A stretch of DNA of 64,000 nt, taken from Planctopirus ephydatiae. Lineage in GTDB: Bacteria; Planctomycetota; Planctomycetia; Planctomycetales; Planctomycetaceae. Each line of letters opens with the position of its first letter. Position 1 is the first letter of the stretch. The notes beneath the pieces were generated by a model. The model did not search any database. It had not been told where the DNA came from and saw only the letters and a list, made by a program, of their open reading frames with translations. Location: NCBI RefSeq assembly GCF_007752345.1, contig NZ_CP036299.1:1364001-1428000 (forward strand). The letters are read 5' to 3'. Of the stretch, positions 27,069 through 36,646 are shown piece after piece. The translations under genes and the position numbers were made by a program.

Positions 27069-29279
27069 ATGATCTCGGGCGGTCTCTTCCTCCGTACCGA
27101 TGTGGAATGCATCCCCTTCGCGGGCGGCCAGGCAGGTGATCATTATCTGTACGACCCCCTGGCACTCAAGTACTCGCTCGTCAGTGAGAAAGAGACTTTT
27201 CTGCTGGAAAAACTGGAACAGGGCATCGAGATTCCCAGCCTCTGCCACCTGTTTGAAGAGCGATTCTCAGAAACCATCAGTCCACAGGCCCTCGAACAGT
27301 TCATGCAGACTCTCAGGCAGCAGGGCTGGGCCATAGAATCACCCTACGATGCACAGACAATGACCATGATGGCTCACAGGTTGCGTGTCCGCAGGCTTTG
27401 GGCGAAATTTGCCAACCCGCTGGCGATTCGTTTTCGTGGGATAGATCCCACTCACCTGCCTGGCGAAATTGATCTGTTGCAGGTTGCCAATTGTCTGATG
27501 GGTTGGATCTTCCAATGGCCGTGGATCGGCATGGGACTCCTGCTGGCGATCACGTCCTTAACCATCGTGCTCACACATCCTGCTGAACTTTTCGTGGCGG
27601 TTCGTCTGGCAACTGGTCAGGAACTGGTCTTCTGGCAGCTGGCCATCTGCCTCTGCCTGGTCAAAATTCTCCACGAGTTGGCACATGGAGTCGCTACTTT
27701 AAGGCATGGTGCCCATTGCCATGAACTGGGGGTCATGCTCTTTGTCGGAACCCCCGTCCTCTACTGCGATGTGACGGACAGTTGGCGATTACCTTCCCGC
27801 TGGTCACGGATGGCGATTGCTGCTGCAGGAATTTATATCGAACTCTGGATTGCGTCACTGGCCACACTGGTCTGGTGGCTGGCTGAACCTGGCCTTGTTT
27901 CCAACATAGCTTTGCAACTGATGCTGATTTGTGGCATCAGTTCGCTGATATTCAATGGCAATCCACTCCTGAAATACGATGGATACTTTATACTTGCCGA
28001 TGCACTCAAGATGCCCAATCTTGCTGATCGTTCGCGTCAGACGATGACGGTCTTTCTCGACTGGTGCTGGTTAGGTCTTTCTCGACCCTGGCCGCGCGGC
28101 GTTTCTTATCATAATGCGGCGGGTTTGATCGGATATGCCGTGGCTTCGAGCCTGTTTCGTCTGGGGCTGATGACTTCCATACTCATCGCCATGCACACCT
28201 GGCTCAAACCCTACGGCCTCGACATCATTACCTGGGTCTTGGGCTCTATGCTGCTCGTGGGAACAGGAACTTCCTTTGTGAATCGATCTCGAAGATATTT
28301 CACTGATACCCAGCGGCGGAACGCTCTCCGAACAACGCGTGCCCGTCTGATCGCTCTGGCGATTGTGCTGTTGGTCACTGGCGGATTGCTCTGGCCATGG
28401 CCAGCTTCGATGACTGCTGATGGATACGTGATCCCCCATGAAGGTGTGATTGTCAGATCCCCTGTCTCAGGTCGTGTCATGTTCGCCACCAGCAAATCGA
28501 TTCTTACACAAGGCGAGATCATTCTCGAACTGGACGATCTTTCCCAGAAGCAAAGACTCCTCCGGCAGAAAGCGCGCGTCGCCACCCAGAAACTACTGTT
28601 GGAAGGCCTGTTGCAACGACAGGTGTTCGAGCCAGCCGTTCAGGCGATGATTCCCACGGCAGAGCAGGAACTTCAAGATCTGGAAGAGCAGTTGGCTCAG
28701 TGGGAAGCCGAAGAGCAACGTCATCAAATCAAAGCTCTCGTCTCCGGAAGGTTGATCACAATTCCTCGCGTAGAAAGTCAGGCCAGATCTGCGATTCAAA
28801 TGGAGGATCAACTGCGGAGTGAACTGGCTTTGCCCACCTGGAGTGGTTCAATCCTGGATCCTTCCAATCGCGGAGCTTTTGTCGAAGCAGGAGCCGAGCT
28901 GGCATGGATCGCGCCCCAGTCTGGGTATGATGTCCTTATGAGAGTCAGTCAGAGCGATATTGTCAGGGTCTCCCCCGGGCAGGAAGTGATCATCTGGCCG
29001 CAAAGTGCGACGCGGCGCCTGCTCATAGCGACGATCACAGCGATCTCAAATGCTCCAATCGCTACAACCGGTACAGTCAATAGAGCCTCGGGTTCGAAGT
29101 GGGGCTTCCCAGCCTTCACATCCGATCAGCGGGTTTACGAAGTCAAAGCCACACTGAACGATGCTTCAGAGCAAGTTCTCACCGGGATGCCAGTATCAGC
29201 GAAGATTCAACTTCCTCCCGAATCCTGGTTTCGCTGGCTGATGAGAGAATTCCGGCGGATTCTGCGGATCGACTGGTAA
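27069..29279 (+). CDS. M50-type membrane metalloprotease fused to HlyD-like adaptor
   Basis: The 736-residue protein starts with a small PqqD-like or winged-helix-like region (to about 95). A membrane zinc protease follows: HELAH at 202-206 inside a transmembrane segment, and NPLLKYDGY as the second M50 metal motif, with about 6-7 further membrane spans to about residue 450. The C-terminal third is a HlyD-type periplasmic arm: a biotinyl/lipoyl-like half motif (GVIVRSPVSGRV), a coiled coil (AEQELQDLEEQLAQWEAEEQ) and a closing barrel. This architecture is known as a putative peptide zinc metalloprotease and is often linked to peptide export or processing. The stop of the preceding phosphatase is only 2 bases upstream. 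Confidence 0.85.
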   Translation: MISGGLFLRTDVECIPFAGGQAGDHYLYDPLALKYSLVSEKETFLLEKLEQGIEIPSLCHLFEERFSETISPQALEQFMQTLRQQGWAIESPYDAQTMTMMAHRLRVRRLWAKFANPLAIRFRGIDPTHLPGEIDLLQVANCLMGWIFQWPWIGMGLLLAITSLTIVLTHPAELFVAVRLATGQELVFWQLAICLCLVKILHELAHGVATLRHGAHCHELGVMLFVGTPVLYCDVTDSWRLPSRWSRMAIAAAGIYIELWIASLATLVWWLAEPGLVSNIALQLMLICGISSLIFNGNPLLKYDGYFILADALKMPNLADRSRQTMTVFLDWCWLGLSRPWPRGVSYHNAAGLIGYAVASSLFRLGLMTSILIAMHTWLKPYGLDIITWVLGSMLLVGTGTSFVNRSRRYFTDTQRRNALRTTRARLIALAIVLLVTGGLLWPWPASMTADGYVIPHEGVIVRSPVSGRVMFATSKSILTQGEIILELDDLSQKQRLLRQKARVATQKLLLEGLLQRQVFEPAVQAMIPTAEQELQDLEEQLAQWEAEEQRHQIKALVSGRLITIPRVESQARSAIQMEDQLRSELALPTWSGSILDPSNRGAFVEAGAELAWIAPQSGYDVLMRVSQSDIVRVSPGQEVIIWPQSATRRLLIATITAISNAPIATTGTVNRASGSKWGFPAFTSDQRVYEVKATLNDASEQVLTGMPVSAKIQLPPESWFRWLMREFRRILRIDW

Positions 29280-29427
29280 AGTCGTTGCAACTGCCCCCGC
29301 AGAGTTTACCCAGCTTCTATCTCGAAGGAGGTTCACTTCCTGCTCAAGCCGCGCGACAAGCGGCGACGATCAAAGCCAACGCGAAGGACTTGTTTCCCAT
29401 TTCTGAGCTTTCTGAGGATTACTCTGG

Positions 29428-29937
29428 ATGTCGGATCAGGCCAAGAAGGATCAGCTCCGCCTCGGCTTTCTGACGGCCGTGGAAGACCCCGAGCGGGGTT
29501 ATGTCGGCGGCTTGCTGGTCACGAACCGGTACGGTCGCCCGCTGGAATTTCAGTGCACCACGCCGGTGAAACCCAATCGAACTCAGCAGATTCTCTATGG
29601 CCCGACACTCAGGCCTTACCTGCTCAGTGAATTGATCGGGAAGACTTTGATCGAAAAGGTGGGGGTGAAGCCTCATCTTGTCCTTACTGAGGACGAAAGT
29701 CTTTGCGAGTTACGCGAGCATGTCGATATCCCCGTGGGCTGCTTCAGTGATGAGTCAAGTGCCACCTTACGGATCGGCAACCGTCATCTCGAGTTCCATT
29801 CCTCGCATGCCAGCGAAATGGATCATGTGCGGGATCAATGCAAAGACGTCCCCACATCAGCCGACTTGAAAGAGCCTTTTGATCGCATACGGGAAGCCCT
29901 TCAGGAAACGATGAAAGCGGCTCTCAATCGCAGCTAA
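29428..29937 (+). CDS. unknown protein conserved-looking in the APP1/M50/SNF2 row
   Basis: I do not recognise the 169-residue protein. It begins MSDQAKKDQLRLGFLTAVED and has GYVGGLLVTNRYGRPLEFQ and QILYGPTLRPYLL, and ends in an amphipathic helix. No signal peptide, membrane segment or metal motif is seen. It lies about 150 bases after the M50/HlyD gene and 75 bases before the helicase gene on the same strand. Between 29279 and 29428 another frame (SLQLPPQSLPSFYLEGGS) stays open and overlaps this start, but I do not call it a gene. Confidence 0.7.
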   Translation: MSDQAKKDQLRLGFLTAVEDPERGYVGGLLVTNRYGRPLEFQCTTPVKPNRTQQILYGPTLRPYLLSELIGKTLIEKVGVKPHLVLTEDESLCELREHVDIPVGCFSDESSATLRIGNRHLEFHSSHASEMDHVRDQCKDVPTSADLKEPFDRIREALQETMKAALNRS

Positions 29938-30011
29938 GTATCGAAACAGGCGGCCCATGATGGAACGGGCAGTCGCTCACGAAAGGCCGGAGCCTGGGAG
30001 CCCAGAAGATC

Positions 30012-32036
30012 ATGGACGAATCTTCAAAAACAACGAGCGTGGCTCATACCCTTCGCACTGCTTCGGAACGTACCAGTTCAGAGGACTTGCACGAAGGGAT
30101 CGAGCAAAATTCAAGCTCATCAGCAGTTCCGGCTCCCCATTGGTTACCGCAGGTTCTGGAGTCGATTGCTCAGTACGACAACCAGAATGTGGCTCCGCCT
30201 GATACAAAAGATGTGCCTCTCTCCATGGGTACAGACCTGCATCTGGCAGGGATTAACAGTGCTCTGCAGCGTTTACCGAAAATTGATGCCGAGCCTGTCA
30301 CTCTGATGAAAACGATCCCATTGGGGCCAGCCTGGAAGCCGAGCCGGCCACGCATTCAGACCTTTGGACTCAAGTTTCCCGAAGGTCTGGAGTTCTTGCC
30401 TCCACCGAAACCGAAAGAAGAATTTCGTCAAGAATCGGCGGCTGAAAACGCCACTGCATCCGAAGCTGCCGCTGCACAGGAATCCGTTGCCTCGTCTGCG
30501 GATGTCACTGCTGCTGATCTTATTGAGAAATCCGCGGCGGCACTGGGCGAGAAACCCGAGACCAAGCTCACGCGCATCAAGCCACCCGCTGGCGTCCTGA
30601 CTCTCGAAGATCGACTGTTCTATCTTTTGCAGCCCCCTTTGCAGACATGGCTCAAAGGACAAGAGCTGATCATGCCCTTCGAGCCATTCCCTTACCAGTA
30701 CGAAGGGATTGCCTGGCTTTTCTCGCACGATGCAGCACTTCTCGCCGACGAGATGGGTCTCGGGAAAACAATGCAGACTATAACCGCCATTCGTCTGCTG
30801 GTGCGGAGCGGTCAGGTTCGCCGGGTGGTACTGGTTTGCCCGAAGCCACTTTTGCCCAATTGGCAGCGTGAGTTTCGCACATGGGCAGAAGAACTCCCCT
30901 TTGTAGTGGTCGAAGGGGATACTGATCGCCGCCGTATTACCTGGACGATGCCAGGTGTCCCTGTACTGATCGTCAATTATGAAACTCTGGTTCGGGATGT
31001 CGCCAATTTTGGTGACGAGTTTCCGAAGTTCGACCTTGTGGTACTGGACGAAGCTCAGCGGATTAAAAACCGCACTTCGCGCACTGCCGAAACAGCGCGC
31101 CGGATTCCTCGCCGCAGAGCCTGGGCACTCACAGGAACACCCATCGAAAATCGGCCGGAAGAGCTAGGTGCACTCTATGAGTTTCTGGAACTCGTTCCTC
31201 CAGGCAGCACGCCCGATCTCAAGCAGTTACAGTCGCTCTCCAAGGAGTTCATTCTTCGGCGGACCAAAGACCTCGTGATGAAAGACATGCCTCCGAGACT
31301 GGATCGCGATGCCATTCTCGAATTGAGCCCCGCCCAGAGATACTCCTATGACACCGCCGAGAAAGAGGGGGTCGTCCAACTCAACGAAATGGGTGACAGC
31401 ATTTCGATTCAACATGTGTTTGAGCTGGTATTACGCCTCAAACAGATCACCAACTGGGATCCTCTGACTGGTGAGAGTTCCAAGTTCGATCGCCTCGAAG
31501 CTGATATGGAGGAGGTTGCCGCCAGTGGTGGCAAAGCCATTCTCTTCAGCCAGTGGACCAAGACGCTCGATTTTCTGAAAGAAAAACTGGAACGCTTCGG
31601 CCCCCTGGTCTACCACGGTGGAATACCCAACAAACTTCGCGAACCGGTACTCAAGCAGTTCAAGGAAGACCCCACCAATCACATTATCTTGATGAGCTAT
31701 GCCACCGGGGCCGTAGGACTCAACCTGCAGTTTGCCGGCTATGTCTTCCTCTATGACCGCTGGTGGAACCCGGCGATTGAAGATCAGGCCATTAATCGCG
31801 CCCATCGGATTGGCTGCAAGAGCCAGGTGATTGTGACGCGGTTCATTTCCAAAGACACCATCGAAGAGAAAATCGATCGCGTCCTGACCGAGAAACGAGA
31901 ACTATTCCGTGCGATACTCGGGGATGGAGATAACCTCAATGCATCGCTCTCGATGACCGCGTCGGAAATCTTTGGCCTCTTCGATCTGAAGGCCCGACAC
32001 GGTAAGGGCACTCGCTCCATTGGCCCCAAGCCATAA
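30012..32036 (+). CDS. SNF2-family DNA translocase/helicase
   Basis: The 674-residue protein has a variable N-terminal 220 residues. The SNF2 ATPase core follows: ADEMGLGKT at 245-253 (motif I), DEAQR near 346 (motif II), [13 protein letters not shown] (III), and the second lobe with [17 protein letters not shown] (V) and [10 protein letters not shown] (VI). It uses ATP to move along double-stranded DNA or remodel protein-DNA complexes. It lacks the zinc-finger SWIM domain of some bacterial relatives, and no nuclease domain is seen. It ends the plus-strand row that begins with APP1; the cysH-like gene converges from the right. Confidence 0.93.
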   Translation: MDESSKTTSVAHTLRTASERTSSEDLHEGIEQNSSSSAVPAPHWLPQVLESIAQYDNQNVAPPDTKDVPLSMGTDLHLAGINSALQRLPKIDAEPVTLMKTIPLGPAWKPSRPRIQTFGLKFPEGLEFLPPPKPKEEFRQESAAENATASEAAAAQESVASSADVTAADLIEKSAAALGEKPETKLTRIKPPAGVLTLEDRLFYLLQPPLQTWLKGQELIMPFEPFPYQYEGIAWLFSHDAALLADEMGLGKTMQTITAIRLLVRSGQVRRVVLVCPKPLLPNWQREFRTWAEELPFVVVEGDTDRRRITWTMPGVPVLIVNYETLVRDVANFGDEFPKFDLVVLDEAQRIKNRTSRTAETARRIPRRRAWALTGTPIENRPEELGALYEFLELVPPGSTPDLKQLQSLSKEFILRRTKDLVMKDMPPRLDRDAILELSPAQRYSYDTAEKEGVVQLNEMGDSISIQHVFELVLRLKQITNWDPLTGESSKFDRLEADMEEVAASGGKAILFSQWTKTLDFLKEKLERFGPLVYHGGIPNKLREPVLKQFKEDPTNHIILMSYATGAVGLNLQFAGYVFLYDRWWNPAIEDQAINRAHRIGCKSQVIVTRFISKDTIEEKIDRVLTEKRELFRAILGDGDNLNASLSMTASEIFGLFDLKARHGKGTRSIGPKP

Positions 32037-32044
32037 AATCTGGA

Positions 32045-32836
32045 CTAGATGGTGAAGTCCGTGGAGCGACCCAGGATCCGATCGACCACTTCTTGACTCA
32101 AGTCGATCGAAGGAAATATTCCGCCATCCACGTCGGTGGCGTTGATGCCGCAATACATGGCCCAGGGGCCCAGATGACGCCAGCGGCCGGCACGTTTGGG
32201 TTCATTCGGCAACACGGGCGTGGTACACCGGTTACAGCCAATGGTCGAGTAGCCTTGATAGTGCAAGGGGTTGATGATGACGTTGTGCGTGGCGATATAC
32301 GCGTCCATTTCGTCATCTTTGAGATTCGCCAGAGGATTCAGCCGAAGTGAGTTCATCGGCGGATCGACCGAGAGGATGGGCACATTATCTCGTTTGCCCC
32401 CTTCCGCACGTCGCAAGTTGCTGACCAGGCAGTCGAACTGTCCTTTGGTTCTGGCCAGCGGGAGTGTCTTCCGCAGGTGGCAGCAGCGCTCCTGGCCATC
32501 AGGAGTCAGGTAAAGGACCCCCAGTTCCCGGGTCTGTTCTTCCATCGACATTGAGGGAACGAGCGTCCGGACTTCCACTCCATATTCAGCAGCAATCCTG
32601 TCGCGCGTGTCGAGAGTTTCCTGGAAGTTGACGCCGGTATCGACAAAGAGAACCGGCAGTGCGAGCTTTTGCCGACTGATGATGTGGCAGAGGACACTTC
32701 CCGCCATCTGCATGGCGGAAATCGCAGCCACGCGGGTGCCAAACATTTCTGTGGCCCAGCGCAGCAGTTCTTCGGGAGTCCGCTCCTCAAAGTTGCGATT
32801 GAGTTCAGTCAGATCGGCCTGCGAAAGCTTCGCCAT
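32045..32836 (-). CDS. cysH: phosphoadenosine/adenosine phosphosulfate reductase
   Basis: The 263-residue PAPS reductase-family protein has [16 protein letters not shown] for nucleotide binding and an iron-sulfur cysteine set, CC in QERCCHLRK and CNRC in [10 protein letters not shown]. The double-Cys pairs indicate the 4Fe-4S APS reductase type rather than the E. coli type. It reduces activated sulfate to sulfite for cysteine synthesis. Length is normal. It stands alone; no other sulfur assimilation gene is in the window. The stop is 8 bases from the SNF2 stop, and the genes converge. Confidence 0.93.
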   Translation of the reverse strand: MAKLSQADLTELNRNFEERTPEELLRWATEMFGTRVAAISAMQMAGSVLCHIISRQKLALPVLFVDTGVNFQETLDTRDRIAAEYGVEVRTLVPSMSMEEQTRELGVLYLTPDGQERCCHLRKTLPLARTKGQFDCLVSNLRRAEGGKRDNVPILSVDPPMNSLRLNPLANLKDDEMDAYIATHNVIINPLHYQGYSTIGCNRCTTPVLPNEPKRAGRWRHLGPWAMYCGINATDVDGGIFPSIDLSQEVVDRILGRSTDFTI

Positions 32837-33211
32837 ACAAACGATTTCAGCTAAGGAACCACCTCATCACCACGAACTGACAGGAAGTCTAGCAAACGGC
32901 TTCGAGAATCGGCAATGCGAGCCTGCCCAGCGATCTCTTCTCACGTTTTTCAATGGATTTCTTTGCCAGGCGTTTTCGAGAATGAACTCTGGCGAATCGC
33001 TGCCCATCAGACCAGACCATCTCGCACGGCAATTTCGAGAATCCAGCTGCGATGGTGTGAGGGTTGAGTTTCAACTTGCAGACGATTTTGCCTGCAGGCG
33101 ATTTTGAAAGTCGAGAATCCTCGGAGCATCAGCTGAACGCTGGAAGTACCCCAGAGCCCAATCGAAGGTGGGAACGATCACTCCACTGGCTGGTTTCCTC
33201 CCTTCCCAAAG
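32837..33211. other. gap with two short tandem frames
   Basis: On the minus strand a frame beginning VIVPTFDWALGYFQ (about 33187-33077) is followed by a second beginning LKLNPHTIAAGFSK and ending at 32889. Both look moderately protein-like, have weak starts, and match nothing I know. They could be small genes or a decayed gene. No RNA or hairpin is seen. Confidence 0.35.
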
Positions 33212-33922
33212 CTAGACCTTCACTGCCACAATCTGAGTAGCGCACCCAAAAAAGTGGCTATAAAATTTGGTCTGAAAACCAACCCGCTCGAAGTTCTGAA
33301 TGACACCTCTGCAGCTTTCGAACTCTGAAGTATACTCCCAGAGCATGCGATAGTTGTCTGGATTGCCTAGCAAAATTCTTCCAAGAAGTGGAACGTAGTG
33401 CTTAACGTAGAGCTTAAAGAAAGGATACAAGAATCTGGACCTGGGTACTGAAAACTCAAGTAGTGAAACCGTACCATTTCTTTTGGTCACTCTCCATAGT
33501 TCCGCAGCGAACTGATCGACCTCATTCATAGTCAAGGTCTTGAGGCCAAAAGAACAGGTGACTGCATCAAACTCCTCGTCAGGACAAGAGAGACTGAGAG
33601 CATCTTCATTCACTATCTCAAGACGTTGCCGCCTCCAACGCTTCGAGTTCTTTTGCGCTTTTTCGCACATACCCCTTGAGAAGTCTACCAGTCTTATCCT
33701 TGCGTCAGATCTGATATGACGGATCAGAATTGGAACCATCTCGCCAGATCCTGACATCACGTCAAGAATAGCACTGCTCTCTTGATCGATAGCCTTTGCG
33801 CACTCCCGTCGCCAGAAGAAGGCAAATCCTAGAGAAGAGATGACATGGACAATTCCATAGGTTTTCGCCATTTCGTCAAATAGTGCGCGTGGTTCTAGTC
33901 GCGGTCTCACTTGGGGCTTCAT
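33212..33922 (-). CDS. UbiE/COQ5-type SAM-dependent methyltransferase, AT-rich
   Basis: The 236-residue protein has SAM motif I ILDVMSGSGEM, a second acidic loop at RIRLVDFSRGM, SFGLKTLTM and LLEFSVPR, in the layout of UbiE/COQ5 C-methyltransferases of quinone biosynthesis. Neighbouring genes do not define its substrate. G+C is low: 24 to 29 of 60 bases in lines at 33241, 33301 and 33361, compared with about 30 or more in ordinary genes. It lies beside a repeat patch, so transfer is likely. I start at ATG 33922; the frame continues to 33988 without similarity. Confidence 0.82.
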   Translation of the reverse strand: MKPQVRPRLEPRALFDEMAKTYGIVHVISSLGFAFFWRRECAKAIDQESSAILDVMSGSGEMVPILIRHIRSDARIRLVDFSRGMCEKAQKNSKRWRRQRLEIVNEDALSLSCPDEEFDAVTCSFGLKTLTMNEVDQFAAELWRVTKRNGTVSLLEFSVPRSRFLYPFFKLYVKHYVPLLGRILLGNPDNYRMLWEYTSEFESCRGVIQNFERVGFQTKFYSHFFGCATQIVAVKV

Positions 33923-34278
<356 letters not shown>

Positions 34279-34346
34279 TCCGAAAATACTGCTGAGCAGG
34301 TCAGCATTGCACCCGGCGAACATCCGCTGCAGAGTTTGATTCGGCA
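34279..34346 (-). repeat. second attC-like site, behind the pectate-lyase-fold gene
   Basis: Read on the minus strand, GCCGAATCAAACTCTGCAGC begins 8 bases after the stop codon at 34355. Over its first 25 bases it differs from the site at 7300 at only four positions. It ends TGCTCAGC, AGTA, TTTTCGG, matching the 3' half pattern of the first site less well. The right end is degenerate relative to GTTCGGC, so this may be an eroded attC. The position, directly after the gene and on the same strand, is the same as for the first site. Confidence 0.55.
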
Positions 34347-34354
34347 CTCGGTGA

Positions 34355-36271
34355 CTACTTCGCAGCCGGCACGCCGACGTACGGTGTGACCGCTCCATCT
34401 CCGCTTTTCACTTCCCTTGTGACGCCGTTGCGTGTCTCCCGGATCAGCATCGCGAACGGATCGCTGCCGTAACAGACTTCGGAGAAGAACGCGAACACGC
34501 TGGCGTCCTCGGTCACGAACATGGGCGCCAATTTGCCCGCGGTCGTGGTGTAACTGAAGGTGCCGAACACCTCGCTCCGACCCCCACCCTTGGTGTGCAA
34601 CAGTGTGCCACCCCGTTCGGTTTTGTAACCGAGAACCCAGAGTTTACCGCCGTCGTTGGTGACATGAGTGCCCTCGTTCTCAACGTTCAGTTGCCGCGCC
34701 CATACCTGCTGATCCTTCTTGAACCGCAGATCGTTGGTCGTCACATCCTCCAGAAAGAGCAGACCCTTTCCGTTGTGCGTGATTCGGGGACACTGAACGC
34801 TCCGCACGATGACGGCCCGGTCTGTAGCGATTTCGATCCCGCCGCCAATCGGTGCGAAGTATTCGACCACGACCGCCTTCGCGTCACCGTCGGCGATGAT
34901 GAAATCGGGCTTGGACTTGGCGGTGTAGTCGATCCACGCACCTGTCCCGAGTATCCGCCGCACCTTTCCGCGAACTCTGACCGACTTTTCCACGGCGTAG
35001 AAGCCAGGGAAGAAGACCGTCGTCGCGCCCGAGTCGATGGCCTTCTGAATCGCGGCGGACGAGTCCTTCTGCCCCGTCGGGTCGGCCCCGAATGTGTCCA
35101 CCACCGCCCAGGTTTTCGGATTATCCCAAGGCACGTCCGGTGTTTCCTGAACGGGCAACCGGAGCGACTTCGCGGGCGCATCGAACGGACTTGTCGCGGC
35201 GTGCGAGAAATACTCCGCGACCTTCGGCCCTTCGCTCCCAGCCTTGTCCACACCCGTTACCCGAAGCGCAGCGAAGTAGTCCGGCGTCCCGACATCGGCG
35301 ACCGCGCGTGCGTAGCCGGTGGTGGTGATATCGCGGAGGGACATCCGCCCGCCGTTGTAGTTGACGATCGCCGGGAGCAGGTTGGTCCCATCACGGCCAG
35401 TGAGATTCGCTTCGATCAGCGACAGCGTGCCGTAACTCCGGATCGCTGGAACCACGTTGACGCTGGTCAGTCCGCGAATGCTGATTGCCTGCCCGTGGTT
35501 GTCGAAACCGAACTCTGTTTGACCAGTGAGAGTGAGGTGCTCGAAGGTCTGGCTGTTCACCGCCCGAGCCGTTACGACGCCACGACGAAATCCCTTCACG
35601 CTGACTCGTTGCACCAGAAGCGGCCCGTTCATATCGCGGTGCGCGAGGTCGAGGCCGACGTCTCCCTGACCGTCCTGGGAGACGATCGCGCAATCCCTCA
35701 ACGCTCCGGTGTTGTTCGAGTAAAACTGCAATCCAATAGCACCCGCGTTCCCCTTCCCCACGTCGAACGTCATGCCTTGAACGTAGTTGTGGAACCAGTC
35801 GGCGGACCCGAAGCCGCCACACCACATGATTGCTTTGGGTTTCGTGGCGTCGGCGAAACTGCCGTCCTTGAGGCGAAGCACAGTCTTTGACGTCGATTGT
35901 CCTTGCAACCAATTGAACCCGTAGGCATTGCCACCTTCCGAGTTTTTGTTCGCCCAGTTGAGCGTATCGGTTACAAGGTAGGTGCCGTTCGGGAAGTAGA
36001 CGACTTTGTGCTTGCCCATCACATCATTAATGGCCTTCTGAATGGCGGCGGTGTCGTCGGTCTTGCCGTCGCCCCTCGCACTGTAAGGTGGTTTGGTGAC
36101 GTCAATGACGAAATCACAGACCGGAAACCGACGATCGGCCTGCTCTTCGATCTTGGCTCGTGGCACCTCGGCGGCACGAGACGAAGCGGAGTCGCCCAGC
36201 CAGACCGAGAGTCCAAGCAGGCAAGCGAAGGCAAGGTGATCCCAACAAGTTCTAGACGGCATCCTCTGCAT
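34355..36271 (-). CDS. secreted two-domain pectate lyase-fold protein, likely a gene cassette
   Basis: The 638-residue protein has an export signal (CLLGLSVWLGDSASSRAAEV) and a pectate lyase superfamily domain, YSARGDGKTDDTAAIQKAIND, then right-handed beta-helix blades. A second copy of the start motif is FGADPTGQKDSSAAIQKAI. It probably binds or cleaves a polysaccharide outside the cell; no catalytic assignment is possible. It is GC-rich, about 39 of 60 bases in the line at 35041, unlike its flanks. An attC-like site lies 8 bases past the stop, supporting cassette origin. The start is ATG 36271, with AGAGAGGATGCAGAGG before it. Confidence 0.87.
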   Translation of the reverse strand: MQRMPSRTCWDHLAFACLLGLSVWLGDSASSRAAEVPRAKIEEQADRRFPVCDFVIDVTKPPYSARGDGKTDDTAAIQKAINDVMGKHKVVYFPNGTYLVTDTLNWANKNSEGGNAYGFNWLQGQSTSKTVLRLKDGSFADATKPKAIMWCGGFGSADWFHNYVQGMTFDVGKGNAGAIGLQFYSNNTGALRDCAIVSQDGQGDVGLDLAHRDMNGPLLVQRVSVKGFRRGVVTARAVNSQTFEHLTLTGQTEFGFDNHGQAISIRGLTSVNVVPAIRSYGTLSLIEANLTGRDGTNLLPAIVNYNGGRMSLRDITTTGYARAVADVGTPDYFAALRVTGVDKAGSEGPKVAEYFSHAATSPFDAPAKSLRLPVQETPDVPWDNPKTWAVVDTFGADPTGQKDSSAAIQKAIDSGATTVFFPGFYAVEKSVRVRGKVRRILGTGAWIDYTAKSKPDFIIADGDAKAVVVEYFAPIGGGIEIATDRAVIVRSVQCPRITHNGKGLLFLEDVTTNDLRFKKDQQVWARQLNVENEGTHVTNDGGKLWVLGYKTERGGTLLHTKGGGRSEVFGTFSYTTTAGKLAPMFVTEDASVFAFFSEVCYGSDPFAMLIRETRNGVTREVKSGDGAVTPYVGVPAAK

Positions 36272-36646
36272 CCTCTCTTACGCCACATAACGACTGCCGT
36301 AACCGCGCACGCGCCATGACGGCCTCCATTTCATAACGTCGGTTCACGTGCTCCGGTTCAAGGCTTTGTTCGGCCCCACATTGCCTTGGCAATATGGATT
36401 CACGCACGAGTAATACTGTGTGGAAACGCGATGGAAAATGATAGCTCCGTCATTTTCGAACCGGCGGCTCGTGAAGTGCGATTCGGTTGCCTTCTATGTC
36501 GATCAACTCAGCGACAAATCCCCTATGTGCCGACGGGCTGAGTTGTACAACACAACTCAGCCCGCCAGTTGAATTCAAATTGAGTAGATATCGCCTGTGA
36601 CTGGTACCCCAAAGGAGAATGGCATGCAGGACACCATCAAACGTCT
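36272..36646. other. intergenic stretch with an attC-like half site and a hairpin
   Basis: On the minus strand GCCGAACAAAGCCTTGAACC (ending at 36374) matches the left half of an attC site, but its right partner is unclear, so it may be the eroded site of a preceding cassette. GGGCTGAGTTGT (36535-36546), loop ACAAC, ACAACTCAGCCC (36552-36563) is a perfect 12-bp hairpin without a U-run. No gene is supported. Confidence 0.45.

Noticed and set aside
34595-35890. Open frame of 431 codons on the plus strand
   Set aside because: It is antisense to the GC-rich pectate-lyase-fold gene; long antisense frames are expected at high G+C, and it shows no domain.
36330-36374. Full third attC site upstream of the pectate-lyase-fold gene
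   Set aside because: The left half matches, but TGAACCG appears as a direct rather than inverted repeat and no complementary right box is found; kept only as a half site.
36535-36563. 12-bp hairpin as a terminator for the DUF1559 gene
   Set aside because: On the minus strand the hairpin is followed by GTCGGCAC with no U-run and lies more than 80 bases from the stop codon.
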